Shown in pieces: positions 1-8,029 of a stretch of 64,000 nt of DNA. This stretch comes from Roseburia hominis A2-183 (GTDB taxonomy: Bacteria; Bacillota; Clostridia; Lachnospirales; Lachnospiraceae), in the NCBI RefSeq assembly GCF_000225345.1, contig NC_015977.1, positions 692,001-756,000 of the forward strand, given 5' to 3'. The translations under genes were made by a program, and so were the position numbers. How positions within the stretch are numbered: position 1 is the first letter of the stretch; every line of letters starts with the position of its first letter. The notes beneath the pieces were generated by a model. That model had not been told where the DNA came from. It did not search any database and was given only the letters and a program-made list of their open reading frames with translations.

Positions 1-1
1 T

Positions 2-556
2 GTAGACCTTGAGGCTGGTTTCCAGAACATTCTGGATCACAACATCGTATCTTTCCCGAAGGCATTATGGTACATGAGCCGTTTCACAAACTATATGCCT
101 GAGGAGAGCGGTAACTGGTACATTGCTAAGTGCCCGGTATTTGAGGCAGGTCAGAAGTGCTCCGTTGGTATCGGTGGTACAGGTACCGTTGTGACACAGC
201 AGTCTGCGAGCGCAGATCTTGCAGCTGAGTTCCTTTGCTGGGCAAAGATGTCTGACGAGGGTGAGAAGAACATCTGGGATACATTAGGATTCGACGTATG
301 CAACACCGCATGCTGGACAGATGATGCTTTCGCACATGACGACAGCAACCAGTACAACGCATACTTCAGAAACTATCCGTACGATGTATTGAATTCCATC
401 GGTATGGACAACATCGGTAAGATCTCTGTTGTAGCGATCAGCCCGACAATCAACGAGTATGTATGCAACACAACATTAAATGAGGTACTTGAGGACGGCA
501 TGGATGTATCTGATGCTCTCCAGGAGTTACAGGATGCAGTCGATCTTGAGCAGTAG
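2..556 (+). CDS. Carbohydrate ABC transporter substrate-binding protein, C-terminal part (5' end outside window)
   Basis: The frame is open from base 2 to the stop at 556, so about 185 C-terminal residues are visible and the signal peptide and N-lobe lie upstream. The text looks like the C-lobe of a family 1 extracellular sugar-binding lipoprotein: a Gly/Thr/Ser-rich stretch followed by helices, and a tail with LQELQDAVDLEQ typical of the last helix. Two inner-membrane permease genes and arabinofuranosidases follow on the same strand, so it probably captures arabino-oligosaccharides outside the cell. The sugar is inferred from neighbours only. Family assignment is fairly sure; specificity is not. 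Confidence 0.8.
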   Translation, partial: VDLEAGFQNILDHNIVSFPKALWYMSRFTNYMPEESGNWYIAKCPVFEAGQKCSVGIGGTGTVVTQQSASADLAAEFLCWAKMSDEGEKNIWDTLGFDVCNTACWTDDAFAHDDSNQYNAYFRNYPYDVLNSIGMDNIGKISVVAISPTINEYVCNTTLNEVLEDGMDVSDALQELQDAVDLEQ

Positions 557-575
557 GACATAAGTTTTGGGAATG

Positions 576-610
576 GGGATGTCTGGAGGGTTCTCCTCTG
601 GCATCCCTGT
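576..610 (+). terminator. Intercistronic hairpin between binding-protein and permease genes
   Basis: An imperfect stem pairs GGGATGTCTGGAG with CTCTGGCATCCC and is followed by a short T-rich run. In sugar ABC operons such a hairpin often stabilises the abundant binding-protein mRNA or partly terminates transcription before the permeases. Function is inferred from position. Confidence 0.5.
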
Positions 611-636
611 TTTCATAAGAAGGAGAGGGTGTTGAG

Positions 637-1533
637 TTGAAGTTAAAAAAGTTCTTGTATTCGGAAAAAGTAGCGCCATATATTTTTGTCATACCTTTTA
701 TTTTAAGCTTTGCGTTTTTCTGGATCTATCCGTTGATCACATCCGTGACAATGAGTTTTCAGGACATCGGAGCAATCAAATCAGAGTGGGTGGGTCTTGC
801 CAATTACCAGAAGTTGTTGAAGGATAATGTATTCCACACGGCAATCTGGAACAGTACAAAATACATGCTGTTTACGTTGGTGCTTTTGATTCCTTTCCCG
901 ATGCTTTTTGCAGTGCTGATGGACAGCCGTCTGGTAAAAGCAAAAGGTGTGTGGAAGGCAATTCTCTATATGCCGGCATTGACCTCCGTGGTTATTTCCG
1001 GTACATTATTTCGACTGATGTTCACGGAATATTCGACAGGACAGATGAATATTATTACCGCAGCACTGGGCCTTGGCACCTATAAATGGCTGAAAATGGG
1101 ATGGTCAGGTATGACGGCTCTTCTGGTAGTCGCATGTTGGAGATGGACGGGTGTTAATATGCTCTACTTCCTTTCAGGACTGAAGGCGATCGACTCCTCC
1201 CTCTATGAGGCATCTGAGATTGACGGTGCATCTGCATGGCAGAAGTTCCGCTATGTGACGCTTCCTCTTTTGAAGCCGACGACGGTCTACGTGCTCACGA
1301 TTTCCATCTATGCCGGACTGGCAATGTTCCTGGAATCCTACATGTTATGGGCGGGCAACAACTCACCGAACAACATCGGACTCACCATCGTTGGATACCT
1401 GTATAAGCGTGGAATCGAGAAAAATGATATGGGTTATGCATGCGCGGTCGGCGTGGTGCTGTTAGTGATCGCACTTGCTATCAATATCGTTCAGTTGATT
1501 GCAAATGGAACATTTAAGAATGAGGAGAAATAA
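637..1533 (+). CDS. Sugar ABC transporter permease, MalF type
   Basis: A 298-residue integral membrane protein. It has a short basic N-terminus, a first hydrophobic helix and the inner-membrane binding-protein-dependent permease domain. The EAA loop that docks on the ATPase is visible as ASEIDGASAWQKFRYVTLPL near residue 190. The start is TTG at 637, seven bases after AGGAGAGGG. It follows the binding-protein gene by 80 bp and is followed almost directly by its partner permease, so the two should form the heterodimeric channel. No ATPase gene is present; MsmX-like shared ATPases usually serve such operons. Confidence in the family is high, while the substrate is inferred. Confidence 0.9.
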   Translation: MKLKKFLYSEKVAPYIFVIPFILSFAFFWIYPLITSVTMSFQDIGAIKSEWVGLANYQKLLKDNVFHTAIWNSTKYMLFTLVLLIPFPMLFAVLMDSRLVKAKGVWKAILYMPALTSVVISGTLFRLMFTEYSTGQMNIITAALGLGTYKWLKMGWSGMTALLVVACWRWTGVNMLYFLSGLKAIDSSLYEASEIDGASAWQKFRYVTLPLLKPTTVYVLTISIYAGLAMFLESYMLWAGNNSPNNIGLTIVGYLYKRGIEKNDMGYACAVGVVLLVIALAINIVQLIANGTFKNEEK

Positions 1534-1534
1534 C

Positions 1535-2425
1535 ATGGCAGATGAGAAGAACAGAAAGGGCGATAAGGGCCCGAAGAGCGGCAAGACAAAACGGACAGTG
1601 GGAACAGTTCTCGGCACAGGATTTTTCGCAGTCTTAAGCCTGATTATTATCTTCCCGGTATTCGCAGGTCTGCTTGCCTCTTTCAGACCAGGAACAGAGC
1701 TGATCCGCCGTGGATTGTCGATCGATCTCGATATCCGTACGATGAATCTGGATAACTATAAGTACCTGTTTTCCGGAAATGCGGACAGTCAGAAATATTT
1801 TATGTGGTATAAGAACTCTCTGGTTATTACGATCGTGTCGGTCGTTCTGACATTGTTCATCTGCTACTTTGTGGCATATGGACTGACAATGTACAATTTC
1901 AAGCTGAAGAATTTCCTCTTCTTCCTTGTAATTGCGACAATGATGGTACCGTTTGAGATTCTGATGCTTCCTTTATATAAGGAAATTATTGCACTGCATC
2001 TGATCGATACCTACACCGGAGTAATTATCATCGGACTATGTAACGCATCGACGATTTTCTTCTTCCGGCAGTATCTGTCGGGACTTCCGAGAGAACTTCT
2101 GGATGCGGCGCGTATTGACGGTGCGACAGAGTACGGTATTGCGACAAAAATCATTCTTCCGCTGACGAAGCCGGCATTCGCCTCCATGGGAATTCTGCAG
2201 GCAATGGGAAGCTGGAATGCGATCCTGTGGCCGCTTCTGGTACTGAAGGGAGCAGAAAAGTTCACCCTTCCGATCGGATTAAATACATTGCTGACGCCGT
2301 ACGGAAACAACTATGATGTGCTGATCGCCGGTTCCATGTTCGGAATCCTGCCGATCCTGGTGATTTTCCTGATCTTCCAGAAGTACATCATCGAAGGAAT
2401 GACAGCCGGAGCTGTAAAGGGCTGA
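1535..2425 (+). CDS. Sugar ABC transporter permease, MalG type
   Basis: A 296-residue permease with a lysine-rich cytoplasmic head of about 30 residues, then six predicted helices. The EAA loop is seen as AARIDGATEYGIATKIILPL near residue 195, and the C-terminus EGMTAGAVKG is typical of MalG-type subunits. I chose ATG 1535 because GAGGAGAAA sits just upstream; an in-frame TTG at 1499 would overlap the preceding gene by 35 bases and lacks a site. It pairs with the permease ending at 1533 to form the membrane pore of the arabino-oligosaccharide importer. The substrate is inferred from the downstream glycosidases. Confidence 0.9.
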   Translation: MADEKNRKGDKGPKSGKTKRTVGTVLGTGFFAVLSLIIIFPVFAGLLASFRPGTELIRRGLSIDLDIRTMNLDNYKYLFSGNADSQKYFMWYKNSLVITIVSVVLTLFICYFVAYGLTMYNFKLKNFLFFLVIATMMVPFEILMLPLYKEIIALHLIDTYTGVIIIGLCNASTIFFFRQYLSGLPRELLDAARIDGATEYGIATKIILPLTKPAFASMGILQAMGSWNAILWPLLVLKGAEKFTLPIGLNTLLTPYGNNYDVLIAGSMFGILPILVIFLIFQKYIIEGMTAGAVKG

Positions 2426-2481
2426 TGTGAATCAATGACAGCAAAAACTCGAAAGGGACTGATACATAACGGGAGGTTACT

Positions 2482-4002
2482 ATGGCAAAATTAGTCATCA
2501 ATAACGACAAGAAAATGAGCACGATTGCTCCGGAAATCTATGGACATTTCTCGGAGCATCTGGGAAGATGTATTTATGAGGGACTTTATGTCGGAGAGGA
2601 TTCCGATATCCCGAATGTCAACGGAATGCGCACCGATGTGGTGGAAGCATTAAAAGAAATGAAGATTCCGGTGCTGCGCTGGCCGGGCGGATGCTTTGCA
2701 GACGAATATCACTGGATGGACGGTATCGGACCGAAAGCATCCAGAAAGAAAATGATCAATACACACTGGGGCGGCGTTGTCGAGGACAACAGCTTCGGAA
2801 CACACGAGTTCTTTGAACTGTGCCGTCAGCTTGGTTGCAAGACCTATGTCAACGGCAACCTCGGAAGCGGTACGGTTCGTGAGATGAGCGAGTGGGTAGA
2901 GTACATTACGTTCAACGGCGTATCCCCGATGGCAGACCTGCGCAAGCAGAACGGTCATGAGGAGCCGTGGAAGATCGATTACTTCGGTGTCGGCAATGAG
3001 AACTGGGGATGCGGCGGAAATATGCGCCCGCAGCATTATGCAGATGAGTACCGCAGATACCAGACATATGTGAGAAACTATGCTGGAAATGACCCGATCG
3101 CAAAGATCTGCTGCGGACCGAACGTGGATGATTACGAGTGGACGAAAAAGGTGATGGAGACCTGCTTTGATCACTGCGAGCCGCGTTTCCATGGAATGAT
3201 GGATGGTCTTTCCCTTCATTATTATACACTTCCTGAGGTGGAGGATGACTGGAATAAGAAGGGAAGCGCAACAGACTTCACGGAGGAGATTTTCTACCAG
3301 ACCTTAAAGAGAGGTTATTTCATGGACGAACTCATCAACCGCCACGGTGCGATTATGGATGAGTACGATCCGGACAAGAAGATCGGTCTGATCGTTGACG
3401 AGTGGGGAATCTGGACGGACGTAGAGCCGGGAACCAACCCGGGATTTTTGTATCAGCAGAACACCATGCGTGATGCACTTGTGGCAGGTATGACACTCAA
3501 CATCTTCAACAAACATTCCGACCGTGTGAAGATGGCATGCATCGCACAGCTCATCAATGTACTCCAGTCTGTCATGCTGACCGACGGCGAGAAGATGATC
3601 AAGACACCGACCTATCATGTATTCCATATGTATCGTCATCATCAGGGAGCAACTCTTCTCAGAAGCGATCTGATCGGTGCTGGAACCGTAGGAGCAGGCA
3701 AGAACGAACTGCCGAAGGTGATTGAGTCTGTATCGGAGAACGCGGACGGCGTGATCACGGTGACACTGACCAACAATTCACTGGAAGCTGCGGAGAATGT
3801 GACCATCCAGCTGACGGACGACGGCGCTGCATACGGCGTATGCGAGGCGAGTGTTGTGGCAGGAACGATGAATGCACACAACACGTTTGAGGCACCGGAA
3901 GTGGTGACGGAGCAGGCATTTGCAGATTACGAGAAGACGGCGGACGGCATACGGGTACAGATTCCGGCATGCAGCGTGGTAAGCATCCGTCTGAAAAAAT
4001 AA
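2482..4002 (+). CDS. Alpha-L-arabinofuranosidase, GH51
   Basis: A 506-residue protein of usual GH51 length with no signal peptide, so it acts in the cytoplasm on imported oligosaccharides. The family releases terminal alpha-L-arabinofuranose from arabinan or arabinoxylan fragments by a retaining mechanism. The acid/base glutamate lies in GVGNENWG (E173) and the nucleophile in IVDEWGIW (E307). The barrel is followed by the usual beta-sandwich from about residue 400. ATG 2482 follows GGGAGG by a good distance. With the GH127 gene downstream, the operon could process both alpha- and beta-linked arabinofuranose. Family call is very secure. Confidence 0.95.
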   Translation: MAKLVINNDKKMSTIAPEIYGHFSEHLGRCIYEGLYVGEDSDIPNVNGMRTDVVEALKEMKIPVLRWPGGCFADEYHWMDGIGPKASRKKMINTHWGGVVEDNSFGTHEFFELCRQLGCKTYVNGNLGSGTVREMSEWVEYITFNGVSPMADLRKQNGHEEPWKIDYFGVGNENWGCGGNMRPQHYADEYRRYQTYVRNYAGNDPIAKICCGPNVDDYEWTKKVMETCFDHCEPRFHGMMDGLSLHYYTLPEVEDDWNKKGSATDFTEEIFYQTLKRGYFMDELINRHGAIMDEYDPDKKIGLIVDEWGIWTDVEPGTNPGFLYQQNTMRDALVAGMTLNIFNKHSDRVKMACIAQLINVLQSVMLTDGEKMIKTPTYHVFHMYRHHQGATLLRSDLIGAGTVGAGKNELPKVIESVSENADGVITVTLTNNSLEAAENVTIQLTDDGAAYGVCEASVVAGTMNAHNTFEAPEVVTEQAFADYEKTADGIRVQIPACSVVSIRLKK

Positions 4003-4032
4003 CCGAATGGCTTAGACCGGAATGGAGGGCAT

Positions 4033-4686
4033 ATGAATCAGTTTTTTGATTACAACAACAACGTTTTCCGCATACTGGGAGGACTGGCGGACTGCCTGAT
4101 TCTCGGCGCGCTGTGGATTGTATGCAGCATTCCGGTCGTTACCATGGGAGCCGCCACAGCGGCGGTGTACCATGCGGTCAATAAAAGCATTGTACATGGA
4201 CAGGGCTATGCATTCCGGGAATATTGCACGGCTCTGAAAACGGATTTGAAACAGACCACAGGAGCATGGCTGCTGTGGGGAATACTGGCAGCGTTTCTTG
4301 CGGCGGACCTTGTGGTGACCAGACAGTTTCTGGCACAGGGCTCGGCGCTTGGTGCGCTGTATTATTTTTTTATTGTACTTTCTGCCATGGCGCTGGCGTG
4401 GGAGTTTTACCTGACGGCGTATATGGCGAGGTTTGAGGGAACCATACGGGAGTCCATGAAGAAGACGCTTGTGATGGTGGTGGCAAATCTGGGATGGTCG
4501 GCGCTTTTAGTAGCTGTGTTTGTGCTGTTTGTTCTGATGTGCAACGATACACAGTGCCTGATTGTACTGTTTCCGGGAGTGTTTGCACTGGTGAAAAACT
4601 ATGTGCTCGAGAAGGTATTCCGCAAGTACAGGACGCCGGAGGATCTCGCCAGAGAATTGGAAATGACCCGTGAATATCGGAACTGA
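4033..4686 (+). CDS. YesL-like (DUF624) membrane protein
   Basis: A 217-residue membrane protein beginning MNQFFDYNNNVFRILGGLAD, the typical opening of the DUF624/YesL family, with about five hydrophobic helices and the conserved SIPVVTMGAATAAVYH segment near residue 35. The family occurs beside carbohydrate ABC operons in Firmicutes; its biochemical role is not settled, so none is claimed. GGAGGGC lies ahead of ATG 4033. Its 3' end overlaps a possible GTG start of the next gene, but that gene's better start lies after the stop. Confidence 0.85.
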   Translation: MNQFFDYNNNVFRILGGLADCLILGALWIVCSIPVVTMGAATAAVYHAVNKSIVHGQGYAFREYCTALKTDLKQTTGAWLLWGILAAFLAADLVVTRQFLAQGSALGALYYFFIVLSAMALAWEFYLTAYMARFEGTIRESMKKTLVMVVANLGWSALLVAVFVLFVLMCNDTQCLIVLFPGVFALVKNYVLEKVFRKYRTPEDLARELEMTREYRN

Positions 4687-4699
4687 TGGGGGAAAAGAG

Positions 4700-6610
4700 A
4701 TGAGCAAAGAGATTGCATTACAGCAAATTCGGATCAAAGACCCGTTCTGGAGCGGTATGCAGGAAAAGATCACAGATACTGTGATACCGTTTCAGGAGAG
4801 GGTATTAAACGATAAAGAAGAAGGCGTGGAGAAGAGCCATGCGCTGGATAATTTCCGCATTGCGGCAGGACTGATGGAAGGTGAGTTCTACGGGATGGTA
4901 TTCCAGGACAGCGATGTGGCAAAATGGCTGGAAGGTGTGGCGTACTCGCTCGTGATCAAGCCGGATGCGGCGTTGGAACAGCGCGCGGACGACATCATTG
5001 ACATTATCGCAAAGGCACAGCAGCCGGACGGTTATCTGAATACATTTTTCACGATCAAGGAGCCGGAGCACCGCTGGCAGAATCTGTTAGAGTGCCATGA
5101 ACTCTACTGCGCAGGCCATATGATGGAGGCGGCAGTGGCGTATTACGAGGCGACCGGAAAAGACAAGCTGCTCGGCGTGATGGAGCGGATGGCGCAGCAT
5201 ATCATGAACCGGTTCGGAGAGGATAAGATTCCGGGCATTCCGGGACACCAGGAGGTGGAGATCGGTCTGATGCGCATGTACCATGCGACCGGAAAGGAAG
5301 CCTACAAGGACATGGCGCGCTATTTCCTCGAGGAGCGTGGAAAGAATCCGAACTTCTTTAAGGAGGAGACCGAGCGCAGGGGCTGGACGCATTTTGGCAA
5401 TATGATCCCGGACGACACAAAGTACAACCAGAGCCATGCGACAATCTACGAGCAGGATGAGGCTGTGGGACACAGTGTGCGCGCCGTATATATGTACACG
5501 GCGATGGCAGATCTTGCGGCGGAGGATCACGATGAGAAGTTGTTTGCAGCGTGCAGACGGCTCTGGGAGAATATGACGCAGAAAAAGATGTTCATCACCG
5601 GAGGCATCGGCTCGACCGTGGAGGGCGAGGCATTCACAAAAGAGTATGAACTGCCGAACGATATGAACTATGCGGAGACCTGTGCGTCGATCGGTCTGGT
5701 CTTTTTTGCGAGAAATATGTTAAAGACGGAGAAGAACGGAAGATATGCCGATGTGATGGAGCGGGCGCTCTACAATGGCATCATCAGCGGTATGCAGCTC
5801 GACGGAAAGCGGTTTTTCTACGTCAATCCGCTGGAGGTCAATCCGGGTGTGTCCGGCGAGATTTTCGGTTACAAACATGTGATTCCGGAGCGTCCGGGCT
5901 GGTATGCGTGCGCATGCTGCCCGCCGAACCTGGTCCGCATGGTGACCTCCCTTGGAAAATATGCGTGGGATGAGGACGAGACGGCGGTGTATTCCCATCT
6001 GTTTCTGGGACAGGAGGCGGCGCTCGGCAAGGCGGACATCCGCGTGGAGAGCGCATACCCGTGGGAGGGAAGCGTGACTTACCATGTGTCCGCGAAGATC
6101 GACGAACTCTTTACACTTGCCATTCATATCCCGGCTTATGTGAAAGACCTGCGCGTGACGGTCAACGGGGAGGCGTTTGATACTGCCGGAGAAATCCGTG
6201 ATGGCTATTTGTACATCAGCAGAAAATGGGGAAGCGACGATCAGGTGGAACTTCATTTTCCACTGCCGGTGCGCAAAATTTATGCGAGTACGCATGTACG
6301 CGAGGACGTCGGATGCGTGGCGCTGATGCGCGGACCTGTGGTCTACTGCTTTGAGGGCGCTGACAACGGAGCCAATCTGCAGGCGCTTGCGGTAAAAAAA
6401 GAACTGGATGCAAAGGCTCTCGTATGCACGGAAGGCAGGCTTTCCGGTCTCACACTGCTCGATGTGGCGGGGATCCGGCTTGTGCCGTCGGAGGAACTCT
6501 ACACCGAGGAACCGCCGAAGGAAGAAACGGTTACGCTTCGCGCAATCCCTTATTTTGCATGGGGAAACCGCGGTTTAAACCAGATGCGCGTCTGGATGCA
6601 CGAAAAATAA
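4700..6610 (+). CDS. Beta-L-arabinofuranosidase, GH127
   Basis: A 636-residue cytoplasmic enzyme matching GH127 in length and layout: a short N-terminal strand region, an alpha/alpha barrel to about residue 430, then beta domains. The metal and catalytic set is visible: E326 and C328 in YAETCASIG, and adjacent C406-C407 in ACCPPN, one of which is the nucleophilic cysteine of the characterised family member HypBA1. The enzyme removes beta-L-arabinofuranose from plant cell-wall oligosaccharides. I chose ATG 4700 behind GGGGGAAAAG; an in-frame GTG at 4670 lies inside the upstream gene. Last gene of the arabinose operon; a terminator follows at once. Confidence 0.95.
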   Translation: MSKEIALQQIRIKDPFWSGMQEKITDTVIPFQERVLNDKEEGVEKSHALDNFRIAAGLMEGEFYGMVFQDSDVAKWLEGVAYSLVIKPDAALEQRADDIIDIIAKAQQPDGYLNTFFTIKEPEHRWQNLLECHELYCAGHMMEAAVAYYEATGKDKLLGVMERMAQHIMNRFGEDKIPGIPGHQEVEIGLMRMYHATGKEAYKDMARYFLEERGKNPNFFKEETERRGWTHFGNMIPDDTKYNQSHATIYEQDEAVGHSVRAVYMYTAMADLAAEDHDEKLFAACRRLWENMTQKKMFITGGIGSTVEGEAFTKEYELPNDMNYAETCASIGLVFFARNMLKTEKNGRYADVMERALYNGIISGMQLDGKRFFYVNPLEVNPGVSGEIFGYKHVIPERPGWYACACCPPNLVRMVTSLGKYAWDEDETAVYSHLFLGQEAALGKADIRVESAYPWEGSVTYHVSAKIDELFTLAIHIPAYVKDLRVTVNGEAFDTAGEIRDGYLYISRKWGSDDQVELHFPLPVRKIYASTHVREDVGCVALMRGPVVYCFEGADNGANLQALAVKKELDAKALVCTEGRLSGLTLLDVAGIRLVPSEELYTEEPPKEETVTLRAIPYFAWGNRGLNQMRVWMHEK

Positions 6611-6618
6611 AAGAGCAC

Positions 6619-6657
6619 AAAAAAGGGGCTGCCGCGTGAAACGGGCAGTCCCCTTTT
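6619..6657 (+). terminator. Terminator of the arabino-oligosaccharide operon (also outer left edge of palindrome A)
   Basis: GGGGCTGCC and GGGCAGTCCCC pair and are followed by TTTT. A mirrored near-copy lies at 7236-7276, so the two terminators form the outer arms of the long palindrome between them. Confidence 0.75.
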
Positions 6658-6930
6658 GGCGTGACACGTAATGGAATGATAAGTAATAGGACAAGAAGAT
6701 CATGCCTCACGATTTCAGATGGAAATGCAGATGGAAATTCTGTTCAAAAATGCGGCATTTCTAACCAGCCGGATATTTGCATCCGCGATGATCCGTGTCT
6801 TTCCAAGTTTGGAACACTCCACGGGTCATGTCCGCACCCCGAAGACAATTTGTAGGACTTTTGTGCCGCCCTTACCAGTACCAAACACCGGATGGCATAA
6901 ATCAGCCATCCTTATGTCGCAATAAAACAT

Positions 6931-7012
6931 AACCGCGCGAAGCCGATGTCTGAATTGTCATCTGCCTTGTTTTTAATAGCAGATGGCAACGAGTTTCGGT
7001 TCGCGCGGTTTT
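6931..7012 (+). ncRNA. Central hairpin of palindromic element A
   Basis: AACCGCGCGAA pairs with TTCGCGCGGTT at the base, and TTGTCATCTGC with GCAGATGGCAA at the tip around a T-rich loop. Compared with element B, the outer pairs of the tip stem change U-A to C-G, U-G to G-C and U-A to U-G. This pattern supports a selected plus-strand RNA stem. Confidence 0.5.
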
Positions 7013-7235
7013 ATATTGTCTATGAGGGAGTACAGTTAGGGCGGCTAGAAAGTCCGCCCATTGTCTTTGGTGTGCCGGACATGTCCCCGTCGGATTGTCC
7101 AAACGTGGAAGAGACACGGAATCCGATGCAAATATCCGGCAGAAAGAAATGCTCTCATTTTTTCACAAAAAATATTCCATCTGCATTCCATCTGAAATCG
7201 AAGGGCATGATTCTCTTGTCCTATTTCTTCTCATG

Positions 7236-7276
7236 CCAAACGGGACTGCCTGCTTAAAGCGACAGCCCCGTTTTTG
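7236..7276 (+). terminator. Mirrored terminator hairpin between element A and the spore-protein gene
   Basis: ACGGGACTG pairs with CAGCCCCGT around a 17-nt loop, with TTTTT following on the plus strand. It is a near mirror image of the terminator at 6619-6657. It lies just past the 3' end of the minus-strand spore-protein gene and may serve that gene too. Confidence 0.6.
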
Positions 7277-7300
7277 GTGCAATGGGCAGAAGAAGCCGGT

Positions 7301-7522
7301 TTATTTGCCGGACATCTGCTCTTCCTGCTTCATGATCATTTTCTTGACCATCTCGCCGCCGATGCTTCCGGCCTGTGCGGAAGTCAAGTCGCCGTTGTAG
7401 CCGTCCTTTAACGGTACACCGATCTCACTTGCAACTTCCTGCTTAAAACGGTTCATTGCCTCTTTTGCCTGCGGCACTGCCATCTGGTTTGTGCCGGAAT
7501 TAGAATTGCTAGATCCACTCAT
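7301..7522 (-). CDS. Alpha/beta-type small acid-soluble spore protein
   Basis: A 73-residue protein with the alpha/beta SASP pattern: a polar Ser/Asn/Gly head, then AMNRFKQEVASEIGVPL and the second conserved block containing GDLTSAQAGSIGGEMVKKMI. These proteins coat forespore DNA and protect it from UV and chemicals, and are degraded at germination after cleavage near the first block. On the minus strand GGAGGG lies ahead of the ATG at 7522; an in-frame ATG 15 bases earlier overlaps that site and is not the start. Expression is expected from a forespore sigma-G promoter, which I could not place convincingly. Good evidence that the organism forms spores. Confidence 0.95.
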   Translation of the reverse strand: MSGSSNSNSGTNQMAVPQAKEAMNRFKQEVASEIGVPLKDGYNGDLTSAQAGSIGGEMVKKMIMKQEEQMSGK

Positions 7523-7663
7523 GGTTTTTCCCTCCATATTGTCGTCTGTTTTCCCGGAACATCTTCCGGTGTGATTTAGGAGTACAATAATGAATTACTG
7601 TAATTCCTAATCCTATTATTTGCACGAAATCAAATATTATAATGGTAAATTATGAGAATTTTC

Positions 7664-7693
7664 TTGACATTTAAAAAGAGGTATGCGTATACT
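7664..7693 (+). promoter_or_regulatory. Sigma-A promoter of the ABC-exporter leader
   Basis: TTGACA at 7664-7669 and TATACT at 7688-7693 are separated by 18 bp. This near-consensus promoter would start a leader transcript about 330 nt upstream of the first exporter gene. Confidence 0.75.
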
Positions 7694-7747
7694 GGTTTTT
7701 GTAAGACAACATGTAATCTAAATTTTAAGGAAAGAGAGGTAAGCATT

Positions 7748-7831
7748 ATGAGTAGAATTACAAGTAACGTCGTGGAAGTGAAAAAGCAGAATCATATGAT
7801 TGCCTCGGTGGGGAGTAACGGTCAGAAGTAA
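7748..7831 (+). CDS. 27-codon leader peptide upstream of the ABC exporter
   Basis: A 27-residue ORF reads MSRITSNVVEVKKQNHMIAS and then VGSNGQK. It starts at ATG 7748 behind GGAAAGAGAGG, about 50 bases from a near-consensus promoter, and is followed by two intrinsic terminators before the exporter pair. This mirrors bmrB, the short coding leader of Bacillus subtilis bmrCD, in which ribosome stalling on the leader allows read-through. The peptide has no signal sequence and no bacteriocin-like features. It is probably a regulatory leader whose peptide product has no job of its own; this is inference from layout. Confidence 0.6.
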   Translation: MSRITSNVVEVKKQNHMIASVGSNGQK

Positions 7832-7896
7832 TGCACATGCCGTATGAGAAGATGCGGATGGCGTGAAAATGTGACAATACCATTCCTGATGATAGA

Positions 7897-7929
7897 CCGT
7901 GGTGATCGAAAGATGCCACGGATTTTTTT
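7897..7929 (+). terminator. First leader terminator of the ABC exporter
   Basis: CCGTGG pairs with CCACGG, and inside it ATC-GAAA-GAT closes with a GNRA tetraloop. A run of seven T follows. It lies between the leader ORF and the exporter genes. Confidence 0.7.
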
Positions 7930-7934
7930 ACGCA

Positions 7935-7977
7935 AAAAGCGAGGAGAATCCGTAACGGGATGCCCCCTCGCTTTTTT
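7935..7977 (+). terminator. Second leader terminator of the ABC exporter
   Basis: AAAAGCGAGG pairs with CCTCGCTTTT, with an inner ATCC/GGAT stem, followed by further T residues. Two stacked terminators imply that exporter transcription needs antitermination. Confidence 0.75.
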
Positions 7978-8029
7978 GTTTTGCAGGAAGGTGACACCGG
8001 GGAACTGACAAGAAGGAGGAGATTAGGGA

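Larger units (their letters stand above)
6619..7276 (+). repeat. Long imperfect palindromic repeat, copy A
   Basis: This 660-bp stretch without a supportable gene folds back on itself. Bases 6672-6706 match the reverse complement of 7204-7238 with five mismatches in 35, and similarity continues inward: GATTTCAGATGGAAATGCAG on the left is mirrored by 7180-7200, and the left core CCGTGTCTTTCCAAGTTTGG (6793-6812) by the right core near 7095-7115. A central hairpin occupies 6931-7012. The same elements recur at 25604-26226 and, reversed, at 33761-34223. Short ORFs inside are not kept in frame between copies. Strand is given by the orientation of the left-type arm. Function unknown. Confidence 0.85.

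Noticed and set aside
6661..7400. Several ORFs of 60-100 codons inside palindromic element A
   Set aside because: They lack ribosome sites, and single-base length changes against copy B break the frames. Their apparent protein similarity between copies comes from the repeat DNA.
7540..7660. Sigma-G promoter for the spore-protein gene
   Set aside because: CATTATA fits the -10 in part, but no convincing -35 lies at the right distance, so it is not called.
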